Virus record (IMG/VR): IMGVR_UViG_3300025889_000844
Span: 1 to 25,882 of that record
Strand: one strand, 5' to 3'
Origin: a virus
Length of the DNA: 25,882 nucleotides
Positions 1-5,137 of the stretch are shown here, piece by piece. Each line of letters begins with the position of its first letter. The stretch's first letter is position 1. The translations under genes and the position numbers were made by a program. The notes below the pieces were generated by a model that was not told the origin of the DNA, searched no databases, and worked only from the letters and a program-made list of their open reading frames with translations.

Positions 1-228
1 GTTCGGCGTTATCCGCATAATACGAGGAAACGGAAGTTCCGTTTCAAAAAACTCTAACCATACCGGCGCACCGGCTGAAATATAAAACATACGTTTGCCG
101 CGCCGCTTTTGACTATGCAAACCGACGTACAAAGAGCGAACACAAAGAGCCAAAGAATTGGCGCGAACTACCGGAACGCGGGTTTTTTGCTTACCGGATT
201 CTTGGAATAAAACATACTTAAAAGACAT
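1..228 (-). CDS. Unrecognised leftward gene, 5' part only (cut by window edge)
   Basis: An open frame on the minus strand begins with ATG at 228 and stays open for 76 codons to base 1, so the 3' end lies outside the window. The protein starts MSFKYVLFQESGKQK, continues with a basic stretch (HSQKRRGKR, about residues 38-46) and then a hydrophobic/aromatic part with VWLEFFETELPFPRI (about residues 56-70). I see no signal peptide, membrane segment or known motif and do not recognise the family. The amino-acid pattern looks protein-like rather than random. It is transcribed away from the endolysin block, and a leftward terminator-like hairpin (256-282) lies just upstream, so it should need its own promoter between that hairpin and 228; no good TAnnTTTG box is visible there. 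The start is the only ATG near the head of the frame. Confidence 0.5.
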   Translation of the reverse strand, partial: MSFKYVLFQESGKQKTRVPVVRANSLALCVRSLYVGLHSQKRRGKRMFYISAGAPVWLEFFETELPFPRIMRITPN

Positions 229-255
229 AAAACACTGAATTTAAACACATTAGAC

Positions 256-282
256 AAAAAACGCCCCGCCAACCGCGGCGGG
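256..282 (-). terminator. Rho-independent terminator, leftward
   Basis: Read on the minus strand, a 6-bp GC stem (CCCGCC / GGCGGG, plus-strand 265-270 and 277-282, 6-nt loop) is followed after a short GCG by six T residues (plus-strand A run 256-261). This is a classic terminator shape for transcription running leftward out of the 300-1000 region. It sits about 28 bp in front of the leftward gene starting at 228, so it would separate that gene from upstream leftward transcription, or act as an attenuator. Confidence 0.5.
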
Positions 283-983
283 AACGCCAGCAAGATACGG
301 CAAAGATTCCATACCACAAAAAAAAATTTAGCCCCAAGCGGGCGCGGCGCATATCTGGGGGGCAAAAAAGGGGTGCAAGGGATCGCGGGAAAAAAGGTCG
401 GGGGTATTGTTCCGCCCATCTTTAAAAGGGGGCGCCAACATAATCAAACGCCCGCGCCAAAAACGCCAAAACCTGGGAACAAAAACCCGCCAAGCGAGGG
501 GGCATACCTTGCGGAAACGATTCCGGGCGCAATAGGAAAACGCGCGTATATGTATATAATCCCCCAGGTACTTATTTCTGATACGTCTGGGGCAAGTCTG
601 CCCCTAGATACTATTTTCTAAAACGTTTTACGGGGAGATACTTCACTATGTTCGTCATTTTGCAAAGCTGAGGATTGAAACAGCTATGTGAAATAAAACT
701 AGCGTTACAGATTTTTTGCTGTTCGAAGTGTCCGTCCGGTTGTAGGAACTTGACAGACCGGACAGAACTGGACAGGATATAGTATCTGCCAGAGCTTTCA
801 AGCGGTTTCTGGTTGCGTTGCTCTATCGCTTGTCCGGGTCGCTTGTCGCCTTAGGGCTAGCTCCCCTTACTGTATACGCCCTCGGCTCAAGATCGCCGTC
901 GGGCTATGGTTGTGATGCTTCGTATATGAGAAGCGTCAGGCGATATGCTGTTCAGTCGTTGCTCTTGTCGCAAGAGCGTAGCA

Positions 984-1014
984 CAAAGCTAAGGTCTACA
1001 GACGAGAAAGTCAA
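984..1014 (-). promoter_or_regulatory. Candidate leftward Bacteroidota-type promoter
   Basis: On the minus strand TAGCTTTG (plus 984-991) fits the -7 core TAnnTTTG and is preceded by TTG (plus 1012-1014) with a 20-nt spacer, close to the usual -33 spacing. It would drive transcription leftward through the hairpin-rich segment toward the terminator at 256-282. No gene lies immediately downstream, so a non-coding transcript is the simplest product if the promoter is real. Confidence 0.35.
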
Positions 1015-1148
1015 GTGGTATGTGTAGATTTAGTTGTGTGGTTTTCAGGTAGTTAAGTAAATACCCACTAATTTAGTAGGAGTTTATTCTGCGTATTTGT
1101 AAGGGTACACGTTTTGTACCCATTAAAAACAGCTATTGGTAGGTTGTT

Positions 1149-1156
1149 TATCTTTG
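1149..1156 (+). promoter_or_regulatory. Bacteroidota -7 promoter box for the endolysin gene
   Basis: TATCTTTG matches the TAnnTTTG core and ends only 4 nt before the ATG at 1161. With the usual distance from this box to the transcription start, the mRNA would begin at or next to the start codon. No good TTTG -33 element is seen at 19-21 nt upstream. Confidence 0.55.
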
Positions 1157-1160
1157 CTAT

Positions 1161-1625
1161 ATGAAACTAAGCAGGTACGTATCGTTGGCTGAGGTAACAC
1201 GGAGTGATACCGCTAAGCGCAAAGGGATTGACAACACTCCTACTGGGGAGCATCTCGAGAACCTAAAGGTTATCTGTGAGGATGTGTTTGACAAGGTTCG
1301 TGAGCACTTTGGTGTTCCCATCTACATCTCTAGTGGATACCGGTCTGCTGCCTTGAACAAGGCTATTGGGGGTAGTAAGACCTCGGACCATAACAATGGT
1401 CGTGCTTTGGATCTGGATCAGGATGGCCACGGTAATGGTGTTACCAATGCGGATGTGTTTAACTACATCAAGAACAATCTAGAGTTCGATCAATTGATCT
1501 GGGAGTTCGGAACAGATAAGAATCCTGACTGGGTACACGTAGGCTACCGCAAGGATGCTAACCGCAAGCAGATGTTGAAGGCTGTCAAGGAAGGTGGCAA
1601 GACAAAGTACGTACCGTATAAATAG
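1161..1625 (+). CDS. M15-family peptidoglycan peptidase, probable endolysin
   Basis: A 154-residue protein of the D-Ala-D-Ala carboxypeptidase / L-Ala-D-Glu peptidase type (peptidase M15), expected to cut peptide stems of peptidoglycan at the end of infection. Visible signature: SSGYRS around residue 58-62, then SDHNNGRALDLD with zinc-ligand candidates H77 and D84 (H-x6-D), an acidic catalytic candidate E115 in LIWEF, and the third ligand H126 in WVHVGY. Length is normal for a single-domain phage M15 enzyme. There is no signal peptide, so it should need a holin to reach the periplasm; a holin-like gene lies far away at 18198. It is the first rightward gene after the long gene-poor region and has its own promoter box 4 nt before the ATG. 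Family call is firm; the role as the lysis enzyme is inferred. Confidence 0.9.
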   Translation: MKLSRYVSLAEVTRSDTAKRKGIDNTPTGEHLENLKVICEDVFDKVREHFGVPIYISSGYRSAALNKAIGGSKTSDHNNGRALDLDQDGHGNGVTNADVFNYIKNNLEFDQLIWEFGTDKNPDWVHVGYRKDANRKQMLKAVKEGGKTKYVPYK

Positions 1626-1626
1626 A

Positions 1627-1634
1627 TAACTTTG
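1627..1634 (+). promoter_or_regulatory. Bacteroidota -7 promoter box
   Basis: TAACTTTG lies immediately after the endolysin stop codon and ends 5 nt before the ATG at 1640, giving the next gene a nearly leaderless transcript independent of the endolysin gene. Confidence 0.5.
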
Positions 1635-1639
1635 TAGCT

Positions 1640-2014
1640 ATGAAAGCGAAGATGACTGTTTACCAGAACGGAGGCAAGGCTCCGGTTGATCCCAAGAAGC
1701 TGTTTGGTCCCACCAAGCCGGTGAGCAAGGAGCAGATGCGTGTTGAGATGATCCAGCAAGACATTGATGAACTCAAGAAGGAGTACAACAGCTGGATGAA
1801 GAAGGGAAACTCACAGACGGCCTCTGGTGTTAAGGCAGCCATTGATGCTAAGATGGCTAAGCTTGCTGACGCCAAAGCTAAGGTTCCTGCTGCTAAGCCA
1901 AAACAGACTCCTGTGTGGATGCCTAAGAAGTACTCCAAGGGGGGCAAGATGAACGTTGACGGATACGCTAACGGAGGAAAGCTTAAGAGCTATCTCAAGA
2001 AGATGATGAAGTAA
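1640..2014 (+). CDS. Small basic protein with repeated Y-x-x-G-G-K motifs
   Basis: A 124-residue lysine-rich protein of unknown function. It begins MKAKMTVYQNGGK and has two more copies of the motif near the C-terminus (YSKGGKM and YANGGKL), ending in SYLKKMMK. The middle (about residues 30-75) is charged and probably helical (QMRVEMIQQDIDELKKEY), followed by an Ala/Lys stretch. No signal peptide or membrane segment. The next gene (2021) and the gene at 2799 share the MKAK start and a related motif, so these three probably belong to one kind of phage protein. Own promoter box 5 nt before the ATG. Function not known to me. Confidence 0.75.
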   Translation: MKAKMTVYQNGGKAPVDPKKLFGPTKPVSKEQMRVEMIQQDIDELKKEYNSWMKKGNSQTASGVKAAIDAKMAKLADAKAKVPAAKPKQTPVWMPKKYSKGGKMNVDGYANGGKLKSYLKKMMK

Positions 2015-2020
2015 ACAGCT

Positions 2021-2371
2021 ATGAAAGCGAAGAAATATCCTAATGGTGGCTTTGTAACTCCGTCGTGGGTTGGTAAAGGACGATCTCCCGAGGATCCTTC
2101 TTCAAAGGCAGAGATGTCTCCAGCTGAGTACCTAGAACGACTTACTTGGGCTAATGCTGTTAAACAGCTAGAGAAGCGTGGGGCGTCTATGATTGACAAG
2201 TCACGCAAGGGCGGAGAGGCTGTTTTGCGAAAGGGCGCATCTGAGATGCCGGGCAAAAACTACGAGCTTGCCATCAAGAAGGCTAAGGAGTACGATGTGT
2301 ACGACCTGGCAAGAGAGCAAGCTGTTGCTGAGTTCCGCAAGTGGCAGGCGGGACGTAAGCCTCAGGGCTAG
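2021..2371 (+). CDS. Small phage protein, N-terminal MKAKKYPNGG motif
   Basis: A 116-residue charged protein starting MKAKKYPNGGFVTPSW, then a likely helical part with AEYLERLTWANAVKQLEKR and AREQAVAEFRKWQ. It follows the 1640 gene by 6 bp with no promoter box of its own, so it is probably co-transcribed. The N-terminus resembles those of the genes at 1640 and 2799. The stop codon TAG (2369-2371) interlocks with the stop of the leftward gene at 2368: the palindrome CTAG ends both. Function unknown. Confidence 0.75.
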   Translation: MKAKKYPNGGFVTPSWVGKGRSPEDPSSKAEMSPAEYLERLTWANAVKQLEKRGASMIDKSRKGGEAVLRKGASEMPGKNYELAIKKAKEYDVYDLAREQAVAEFRKWQAGRKPQG

Positions 2372-2730
2372 TCCCTAGATCCCCACATAATAACGACAAC
2401 AGGGAGGTTGTAGGTGTCGTCCCTCCAGTCGGCGAGAAATACCTGTGTTGCGTTGGGTAGGCTGTAGACGCCATTCATCGGCATCGCTCCTTGGCCAATC
2501 ATCTGTGACTGCATAACGTGCCAGTCGGCTTCTGTTATTACCTGATAGCGTACGCTGTCGGGGGCCATCGCCCACGTCTTGGTCTGGGACAGCACATAGG
2601 TGACCCCTTCGTATTCGTTTACTCGTGCCTCGTACTGGTGGCCAAACATATTGGTCTGGGGGTGCCACAGCGACTGGGCGCTAAGAAATGACGAACATAG
2701 TAGCAGTAAGGAAGTGATGATGTTTTTCAT
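2368..2730 (-). CDS. Small exported protein with signal peptide, possible moron
   Basis: A 120-residue leftward gene. The N-terminus MKNIITSLLLLCSSFLSAQ is a clear Sec signal peptide, with likely cleavage after SAQ (about residue 19); there is no proper lipobox, so a soluble periplasmic or surface protein is expected. The mature part (about 100 residues) has Trp, Tyr and Met residues spread through it, looks beta-rich and is not a family I recognise. ATG at 2730 is preferred over the TTG at 2751 because the TTG lies inside the promoter box and the ATG gives a clean signal peptide. It stands alone on the opposite strand with its own promoter (2749-2780), the layout of a phage 'moron'. Changing the infected cell's envelope, for instance superinfection exclusion, is only a guess. 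Confidence 0.7.
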   Translation of the reverse strand: MKNIITSLLLLCSSFLSAQSLWHPQTNMFGHQYEARVNEYEGVTYVLSQTKTWAMAPDSVRYQVITEADWHVMQSQMIGQGAMPMNGVYSLPNATQVFLADWRDDTYNLPVVVIMWGSRD

Positions 2731-2748
2731 TGATTGGTTTCTTTGGTG

Positions 2749-2780
2749 CAAGTATATGGATAATTTTTTGCTTTACAAAA
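2749..2780 (-). promoter_or_regulatory. Bacteroidota promoter with -33 and -7 elements
   Basis: On the minus strand TTTTG (plus 2776-2780), a 19-nt spacer, then TATACTTG (plus 2749-2756), one base off TAnnTTTG. This is one of the best two-element host-type promoters in the window. It reads into the exported protein gene starting at 2730, with an expected short leader of about 15 nt. It lies back to back with the rightward box at 2786-2793. Confidence 0.6.
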
Positions 2781-2785
2781 TAATT

Positions 2786-2793
2786 TATTTTTG
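2786..2793 (+). promoter_or_regulatory. Bacteroidota -7 promoter box
   Basis: TATTTTTG ends 5 nt before the ATG at 2799. A TTTG 15 nt upstream (2767-2770) is closer than the usual -33 spacing. It forms a divergent pair with the promoter of the exported protein. Confidence 0.45.
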
Positions 2794-2798
2794 CAGGT

Positions 2799-2975
2799 AT
2801 GAAAGCAAAGAAGTATAACGAGGGAGGCAAGATGGAGATGTCCGGTGAGGAGATCGAGATCAAGTCTATGGATATGGCCTCAGGTATGAAACAGCTTGAG
2901 GCTGCTGTCAAGGCTTCTGGTAAAACGCCAACGAGCTACGAGTTCAAGGCTTGCTTCTACGGGGATGAGGAATGA
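2799..2975 (+). CDS. 58-residue protein, MKAKKYNEGGK start
   Basis: A short gene (ATG 2799, TGA 2973-2975) encoding 58 residues beginning MKAKKYNEGGKMEMSGEE. The N-terminus matches the pattern seen at 1640 and 2021; the rest is acidic to neutral and probably helical (ASGMKQLEAAVKAS), ending SYEFKACFYGDEE. A promoter box sits 5 nt before the start and the reading frame overlaps the next gene by 11 bp, both supporting it as real. Function unknown. Confidence 0.65.
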   Translation: MKAKKYNEGGKMEMSGEEIEIKSMDMASGMKQLEAAVKASGKTPTSYEFKACFYGDEE

Positions 2976-3156
2976 GATCCTTAACGACTACGTGTTCCAC
3001 TACAGTCCGTACCGGGATCAGTGGGCCGCAGTCCCTCGTGATTACTATCTGGATTACTTCAATGGCGTCTACGACAACGTAGTATTCAACGACTCAATCA
3101 ACAGCTTAACCAGCTTTATCATAAAGCAATGGCACAGTCAGAAAAAAAGCGAGTAG
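2965..3156 (+). CDS. Conserved-looking small phage protein, aromatic-rich
   Basis: 63 residues starting MRNEILNDYVFHYSPYR, with many aromatic residues (FHYSPYRDQW, RDYYLDYFNG, KQWHSQ). The frame is open further upstream, but ATG 2965 is chosen because it overlaps the previous gene by only 11 bp, as is common in this cluster, and the part upstream of it looks like an out-of-frame translation of that gene. The sequence looks well constrained and globular. I do not recognise a named family. Confidence 0.65.
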   Translation: MRNEILNDYVFHYSPYRDQWAAVPRDYYLDYFNGVYDNVVFNDSINSLTSFIIKQWHSQKKSE

Positions 3157-3251
3157 TAAACAACAACGGTGTCAAGCGTGTAAGCAAGGACCGTACTGCT
3201 GTTGGTATTCGTAACTTTCAATTGCTAAATAAACTCAGTAATGAAAACTAA
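3129..3251 (+). CDS. 40-residue hypothetical protein
   Basis: A short frame, ATG 3129 to TAA 3249-3251, encodes a basic 40-residue peptide (MAQSEKKRVVNNNGVKRVSK..., ending LLNKLSNEN). It overlaps the end of the previous gene by 28 bp and the start of the next by 11 bp. It fills an otherwise empty gap in a tightly packed run, which is the main support. No recognisable domain; a nonfunctional frame is possible. Confidence 0.4.
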   Translation: MAQSEKKRVVNNNGVKRVSKDRTAVGIRNFQLLNKLSNEN

Positions 3252-3459
3252 GAAGTTCTACGACGAGAATCCCGAGGCTTACGAGAAGAAGAAGGCGTAC
3301 GACAAGAAGTACCACTCCACTCGTGAGCGCAAACAGTATCGTGCGTTTCTGAACAAGAAGAACCGTCAGTCCGGAACCTATGGAAATGGAGACGGAAAGG
3401 ACTACGACCACGAAGAGAAGCGCTTTATCTCAGCTGTAAAGAATAGATCTAAAAAATGA
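3241..3459 (+). CDS. Small basic phage protein with GTYGNGDGKDYDH motif
   Basis: 72 residues, very rich in Lys, Tyr and Asp. Visible parts: a basic helical N-terminal half (ENPEAYEKKKAYDKKYHS, RERKQYRAFLNKKNRQ) and the motif GTYGNGDGKDYDH at about residues 45-57, ending FISAVKNRSKK. I recall similar small proteins in other phages, where the N-G-D-G-x-D-Y-x-H stretch is the conserved part. It is reminiscent of the acidic/His core of HNH-like folds, but no complete nuclease motif is present, so I do not assign one. It overlaps the next gene (ATGA). Confidence 0.65.
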   Translation: MKTKKFYDENPEAYEKKKAYDKKYHSTRERKQYRAFLNKKNRQSGTYGNGDGKDYDHEEKRFISAVKNRSKK

Positions 3460-3629
3460 AGGCTAAGAAAAAACAGACACATATGATGGTGGACGCCCCA
3501 AAAGGCTACCATTGGATGATGGAGAAAGGCCGGTACTATCTGATGCCAGACCCTGAGGGTGGCTTTAAGCCCCACCCGAACGCTTCGAAGAAGGGACGAT
3601 TCCGCTTATATCAATCCCATTCTCAATAG
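3456..3629 (+). CDS. 57-residue phage protein, PKGYHWM type
   Basis: ATG 3456 overlaps the stop of the previous gene (ATGA). The product is 57 residues: MKAKKKQTHMM, then APKGYHWMMEKGRYYLMPDP, then a C-terminal basic part (PHPNASKKGRFRLYQSHSQ). I recall a small protein type with a PKGYHWM core and a terminal A-S-x-x-x-x-F in phages of this host group; function unknown. Its 3' end overlaps the 3' end of the leftward regulator gene by 65 bp (3565-3629), tail to tail. Confidence 0.6.
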   Translation: MKAKKKQTHMMVDAPKGYHWMMEKGRYYLMPDPEGGFKPHPNASKKGRFRLYQSHSQ

Positions 3630-4197
3630 CCTTAGCTATAAGCTTCTTTCCCAGCGGTGTGTCCTCGTGGCCACGCAATCTCTTCTTTAGCTTACCGCCA
3701 ATAGGCAGACCTTCTTTCTTGTCTGGGATCTCAAAGTTCTCAGCCCTCGGGTGGTAGTCAAGCTCTACCTTTTCCGATCCGGAGGCTATCGCCTTCCACC
3801 GATCTGCAATCATCCTACCTTCTTGCGTTAAAGCATAACGCTTGCGGTAGTTCCACCTGTTCTCCTGACGAAACCACATAGACGTATCCTTGTGGATATT
3901 GATGTCGTCAGCAGAGAAGTAGTCGAACAGCAACCCCTTCTTACGCATCTTTACCGTAAGCCAGTCCTTTGTCTGGTTGTAAGATTTAGATAGCTGTTTA
4001 GCCATCCACTCGATGGTGAAGAACTCCAGATCGTAGGCATATATAAGGAACTGCACATACATAGGCTGTAGGCCGTAGTGCTGCTTGATGTAGCGATCTG
4101 CGTGCCATACGTACTTGTAGGTGAGGTCACCGCGGTTGTCGCGGTAGGCGAAGTCCCTGAACTTCAGGTCGTCCTTCTTTTTGAACTTTTTAGCCAA
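3565..4197 (-). CDS. Putative winged-helix (MarR-like) regulator, TTG start
   Basis: A leftward gene of 210 residues beginning at TTG 4197 (MAKKFKKKDDLKFRDF). The frame is open upstream to 4587, but that part is the antisense of the fibre gene and lies beyond the promoter, so it is not coding; no ATG exists between the promoter and the basic start. Residues about 35-130 have a winged-helix pattern: helices around MYVQFLIYAYDLEFFTIEWMAK and SKSYNQTKDWLTVKMRKKGLL, then a wing, then RYALTQEGRMIADRWKAI, like the L-T-x-x-G-x-x-L end of MarR domains. The C-terminal part (about 150-210) is charged. Divergent from the fibre gene with interlocked promoters, which suits a regulator of its own region. 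Fold is inferred from pattern only. Confidence 0.6.
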   Translation of the reverse strand: MAKKFKKKDDLKFRDFAYRDNRGDLTYKYVWHADRYIKQHYGLQPMYVQFLIYAYDLEFFTIEWMAKQLSKSYNQTKDWLTVKMRKKGLLFDYFSADDINIHKDTSMWFRQENRWNYRKRYALTQEGRMIADRWKAIASGSEKVELDYHPRAENFEIPDKKEGLPIGGKLKKRLRGHEDTPLGKKLIAKAIENGIDISGIVPSSKRSGGA

Positions 4198-4209
4198 TGA
4201 AGTAAATTG

Positions 4210-4217
4210 TATCTTTG
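4210..4217 (+). promoter_or_regulatory. Rightward -7 box for the 4235 fibre-type gene
   Basis: TATCTTTG matches TAnnTTTG and ends 17 nt before ATG 4235, leaving a short leader. It supports 4235 as the true start of the downstream gene rather than the in-frame ATG at 4181, which lies upstream of the box. Confidence 0.55.
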
Positions 4218-4220
4218 TAG

Positions 4221-4228
4221 CAAAAGTA
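4221..4228 (-). promoter_or_regulatory. Leftward -7 box for the putative regulator
   Basis: The minus strand reads TACTTTTG, a match to TAnnTTTG, 23 nt before the TTG start at 4197. It lies 3 bp from the rightward box at 4210-4217, so the two transcripts would start across each other's promoter and could not be initiated at once without interference. Confidence 0.5.
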
Positions 4229-4234
4229 CAGAAT

Positions 4235-5137
4235 ATGGCAACACTTAGTGGACAAAAGGTTAAAGATGCGTTTGCTTCGCTGCTGAAGCTATCGTCAAAC
4301 ACTGCCACCACCACGCTGAAGAATGTAGAGTCTGGTGATGGAGTAGCTACCGCACTGCAGGTTGGAACCACGAAGGTTGGTATCAATGGAACCCTTGAGT
4401 TTTCTACTCCCCCCGCAACCGGGTCTACGGAGCTTGACGTTTTGCTGATCAACGGTTCGGACCAAGTTGTAACACGGACTCTTAATGTGTCTGCATTCTC
4501 TGGTGGTGCTGTTACAACAGCCACGTTGCCTTTGGCTATTACCAGCTCAACGGTGCGTCTAGATAACCCATCGTCCATCTCTGACATCGGAACTCCGGCA
4601 ACTGGAGACCGCTTCCTTATCTATGATGCGTCAGCAACAACGTGGAAGCGTATCGACTACGCTGTATTAAGCTCGCTGATCAATCCTGGATCATACCAGT
4701 CGGCTCCTGAGCTTGTAGCCCGGACAAGGGTAGCGCTCGATCTTACAGCCACACCTAAGTACCTAGACTTTGCCGGTATCGGAACAACAGCAACAGATTC
4801 ACTAAACATTGGTGATGCTAGCAACGTATATTTTCTTACAAATACGTACGGAGGAACAAACACCGCGGTTCGTATTCTTGTGGAAGGTGTGTATGAAGTT
4901 ACGCTTAGCGCAGCATTTACAACAGTTGGAACAAACACAGACGTAATCCTATACTTTGACATCAATGGTTCAAACGTAAACATAAACCAAAACTTATTTA
5001 AGAACTCTGGTGGCCACTTCATCACCGAGTCTACCATCGTAAATCTTGTTATTGGAGATAATCTTTCCGTCCGAGCCACATCTTCAGCAGCAACTGAGCT
5101 TGGTGCGTACAGTGTGTTCCACTTACGCAAGCTCTAA
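4235..5137 (+). CDS. Fibre-type virion protein with C1q/TNF-like C-terminus
   Basis: 300 residues from ATG 4235 (MATLSGQKVKDAFASLLKL). The N-terminal third has the 'KNVESGDGVATALQVGTTKVGINGTLEF' flavour typical of phage fibre shafts (low complexity, Thr/Ser/Gly rich). From about residue 165 the sequence becomes beta-rich with alternating hydrophobics: YLDFAGIGTT, VYFLTNTYGG, VRILVEGVYEVTLSAAF, VILYFDINGSNVN, ITESTIVNLVIGDNLSV, AYSVFHLRKL. This resembles the trimeric jelly-roll of C1q/TNF-like domains that cap fibres. A tail or head fibre is likely; which one cannot be told. It overlaps the next gene (TAATG). Confidence 0.65.
   Translation: MATLSGQKVKDAFASLLKLSSNTATTTLKNVESGDGVATALQVGTTKVGINGTLEFSTPPATGSTELDVLLINGSDQVVTRTLNVSAFSGGAVTTATLPLAITSSTVRLDNPSSISDIGTPATGDRFLIYDASATTWKRIDYAVLSSLINPGSYQSAPELVARTRVALDLTATPKYLDFAGIGTTATDSLNIGDASNVYFLTNTYGGTNTAVRILVEGVYEVTLSAAFTTVGTNTDVILYFDINGSNVNINQNLFKNSGGHFITESTIVNLVIGDNLSVRATSSAATELGAYSVFHLRKL

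Larger units (their letters stand above)
229..1160. other. Long gene-poor region with hairpins
   Basis: About 930 bp with no convincing coding sequence. The left part (to about 600) has a base pattern unlike the rest of the window: runs of G and A, many CGC/GCG words. The right part (about 640-1135) holds a chain of inverted repeats. A two-part stem joins 729-740 to 757-774 (TGTCC + GTCCGGT paired with ACCGGAC + GGACA across a 6-nt bulge). Further stems are 878-904 (GCCC..CGGC / GCCG..GGGC), 914-937 (GATGCTTC / GAAGCGTC), 961-977 (GCTCTTG / CAAGAGC, 3-nt loop), 1064-1080 (imperfect) and 1103-1121 (GGGTACA / TGTACCC). It could be a structured RNA gene, a replication or packaging site, or a remnant of host or other DNA. 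Open frames in it (for example 373-621 and 818-1027) lack recognisable protein character. Confidence 0.5.

Noticed and set aside
168-419. 83-residue minus-strand open frame over the gene-poor region
   Set aside because: It overlaps the better leftward gene at 1-228 in another frame, runs through the terminator stem, and its product is low-complexity Pro/Phe-rich sequence.
373-621. 82-residue plus-strand open frame, Pro/Lys-rich
   Set aside because: No promoter box, odd composition inherited from the A/G-rich DNA, and no recognisable domain; it could be real but I cannot support it.
715-735. GTTCGAA word like a tRNA T-loop
   Set aside because: No matching T stem, anticodon arm or acceptor stem can be formed around it; no tRNA found in the window.
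818-1027. 69-residue plus-strand frame
   Set aside because: It lies across several hairpins and its product looks random; the stems explain the sequence better.
2193-2378. 61-residue plus-strand frame overlapping the 2021 gene
   Set aside because: Out-of-frame shadow; the 2021 frame has the shared N-terminal motif and good coding character.
3241-3459. HNH nuclease for the GNGDGKDYDH protein
   Set aside because: Only part of an HNH-like signature is present and the protein is too short for the known fold; left as unknown.
4198-4587. Upstream extension of the leftward regulator frame to an ATG at 4587
   Set aside because: The added residues are the antisense of the fibre gene and lie beyond the leftward promoter box; the TTG at 4197 fits better.
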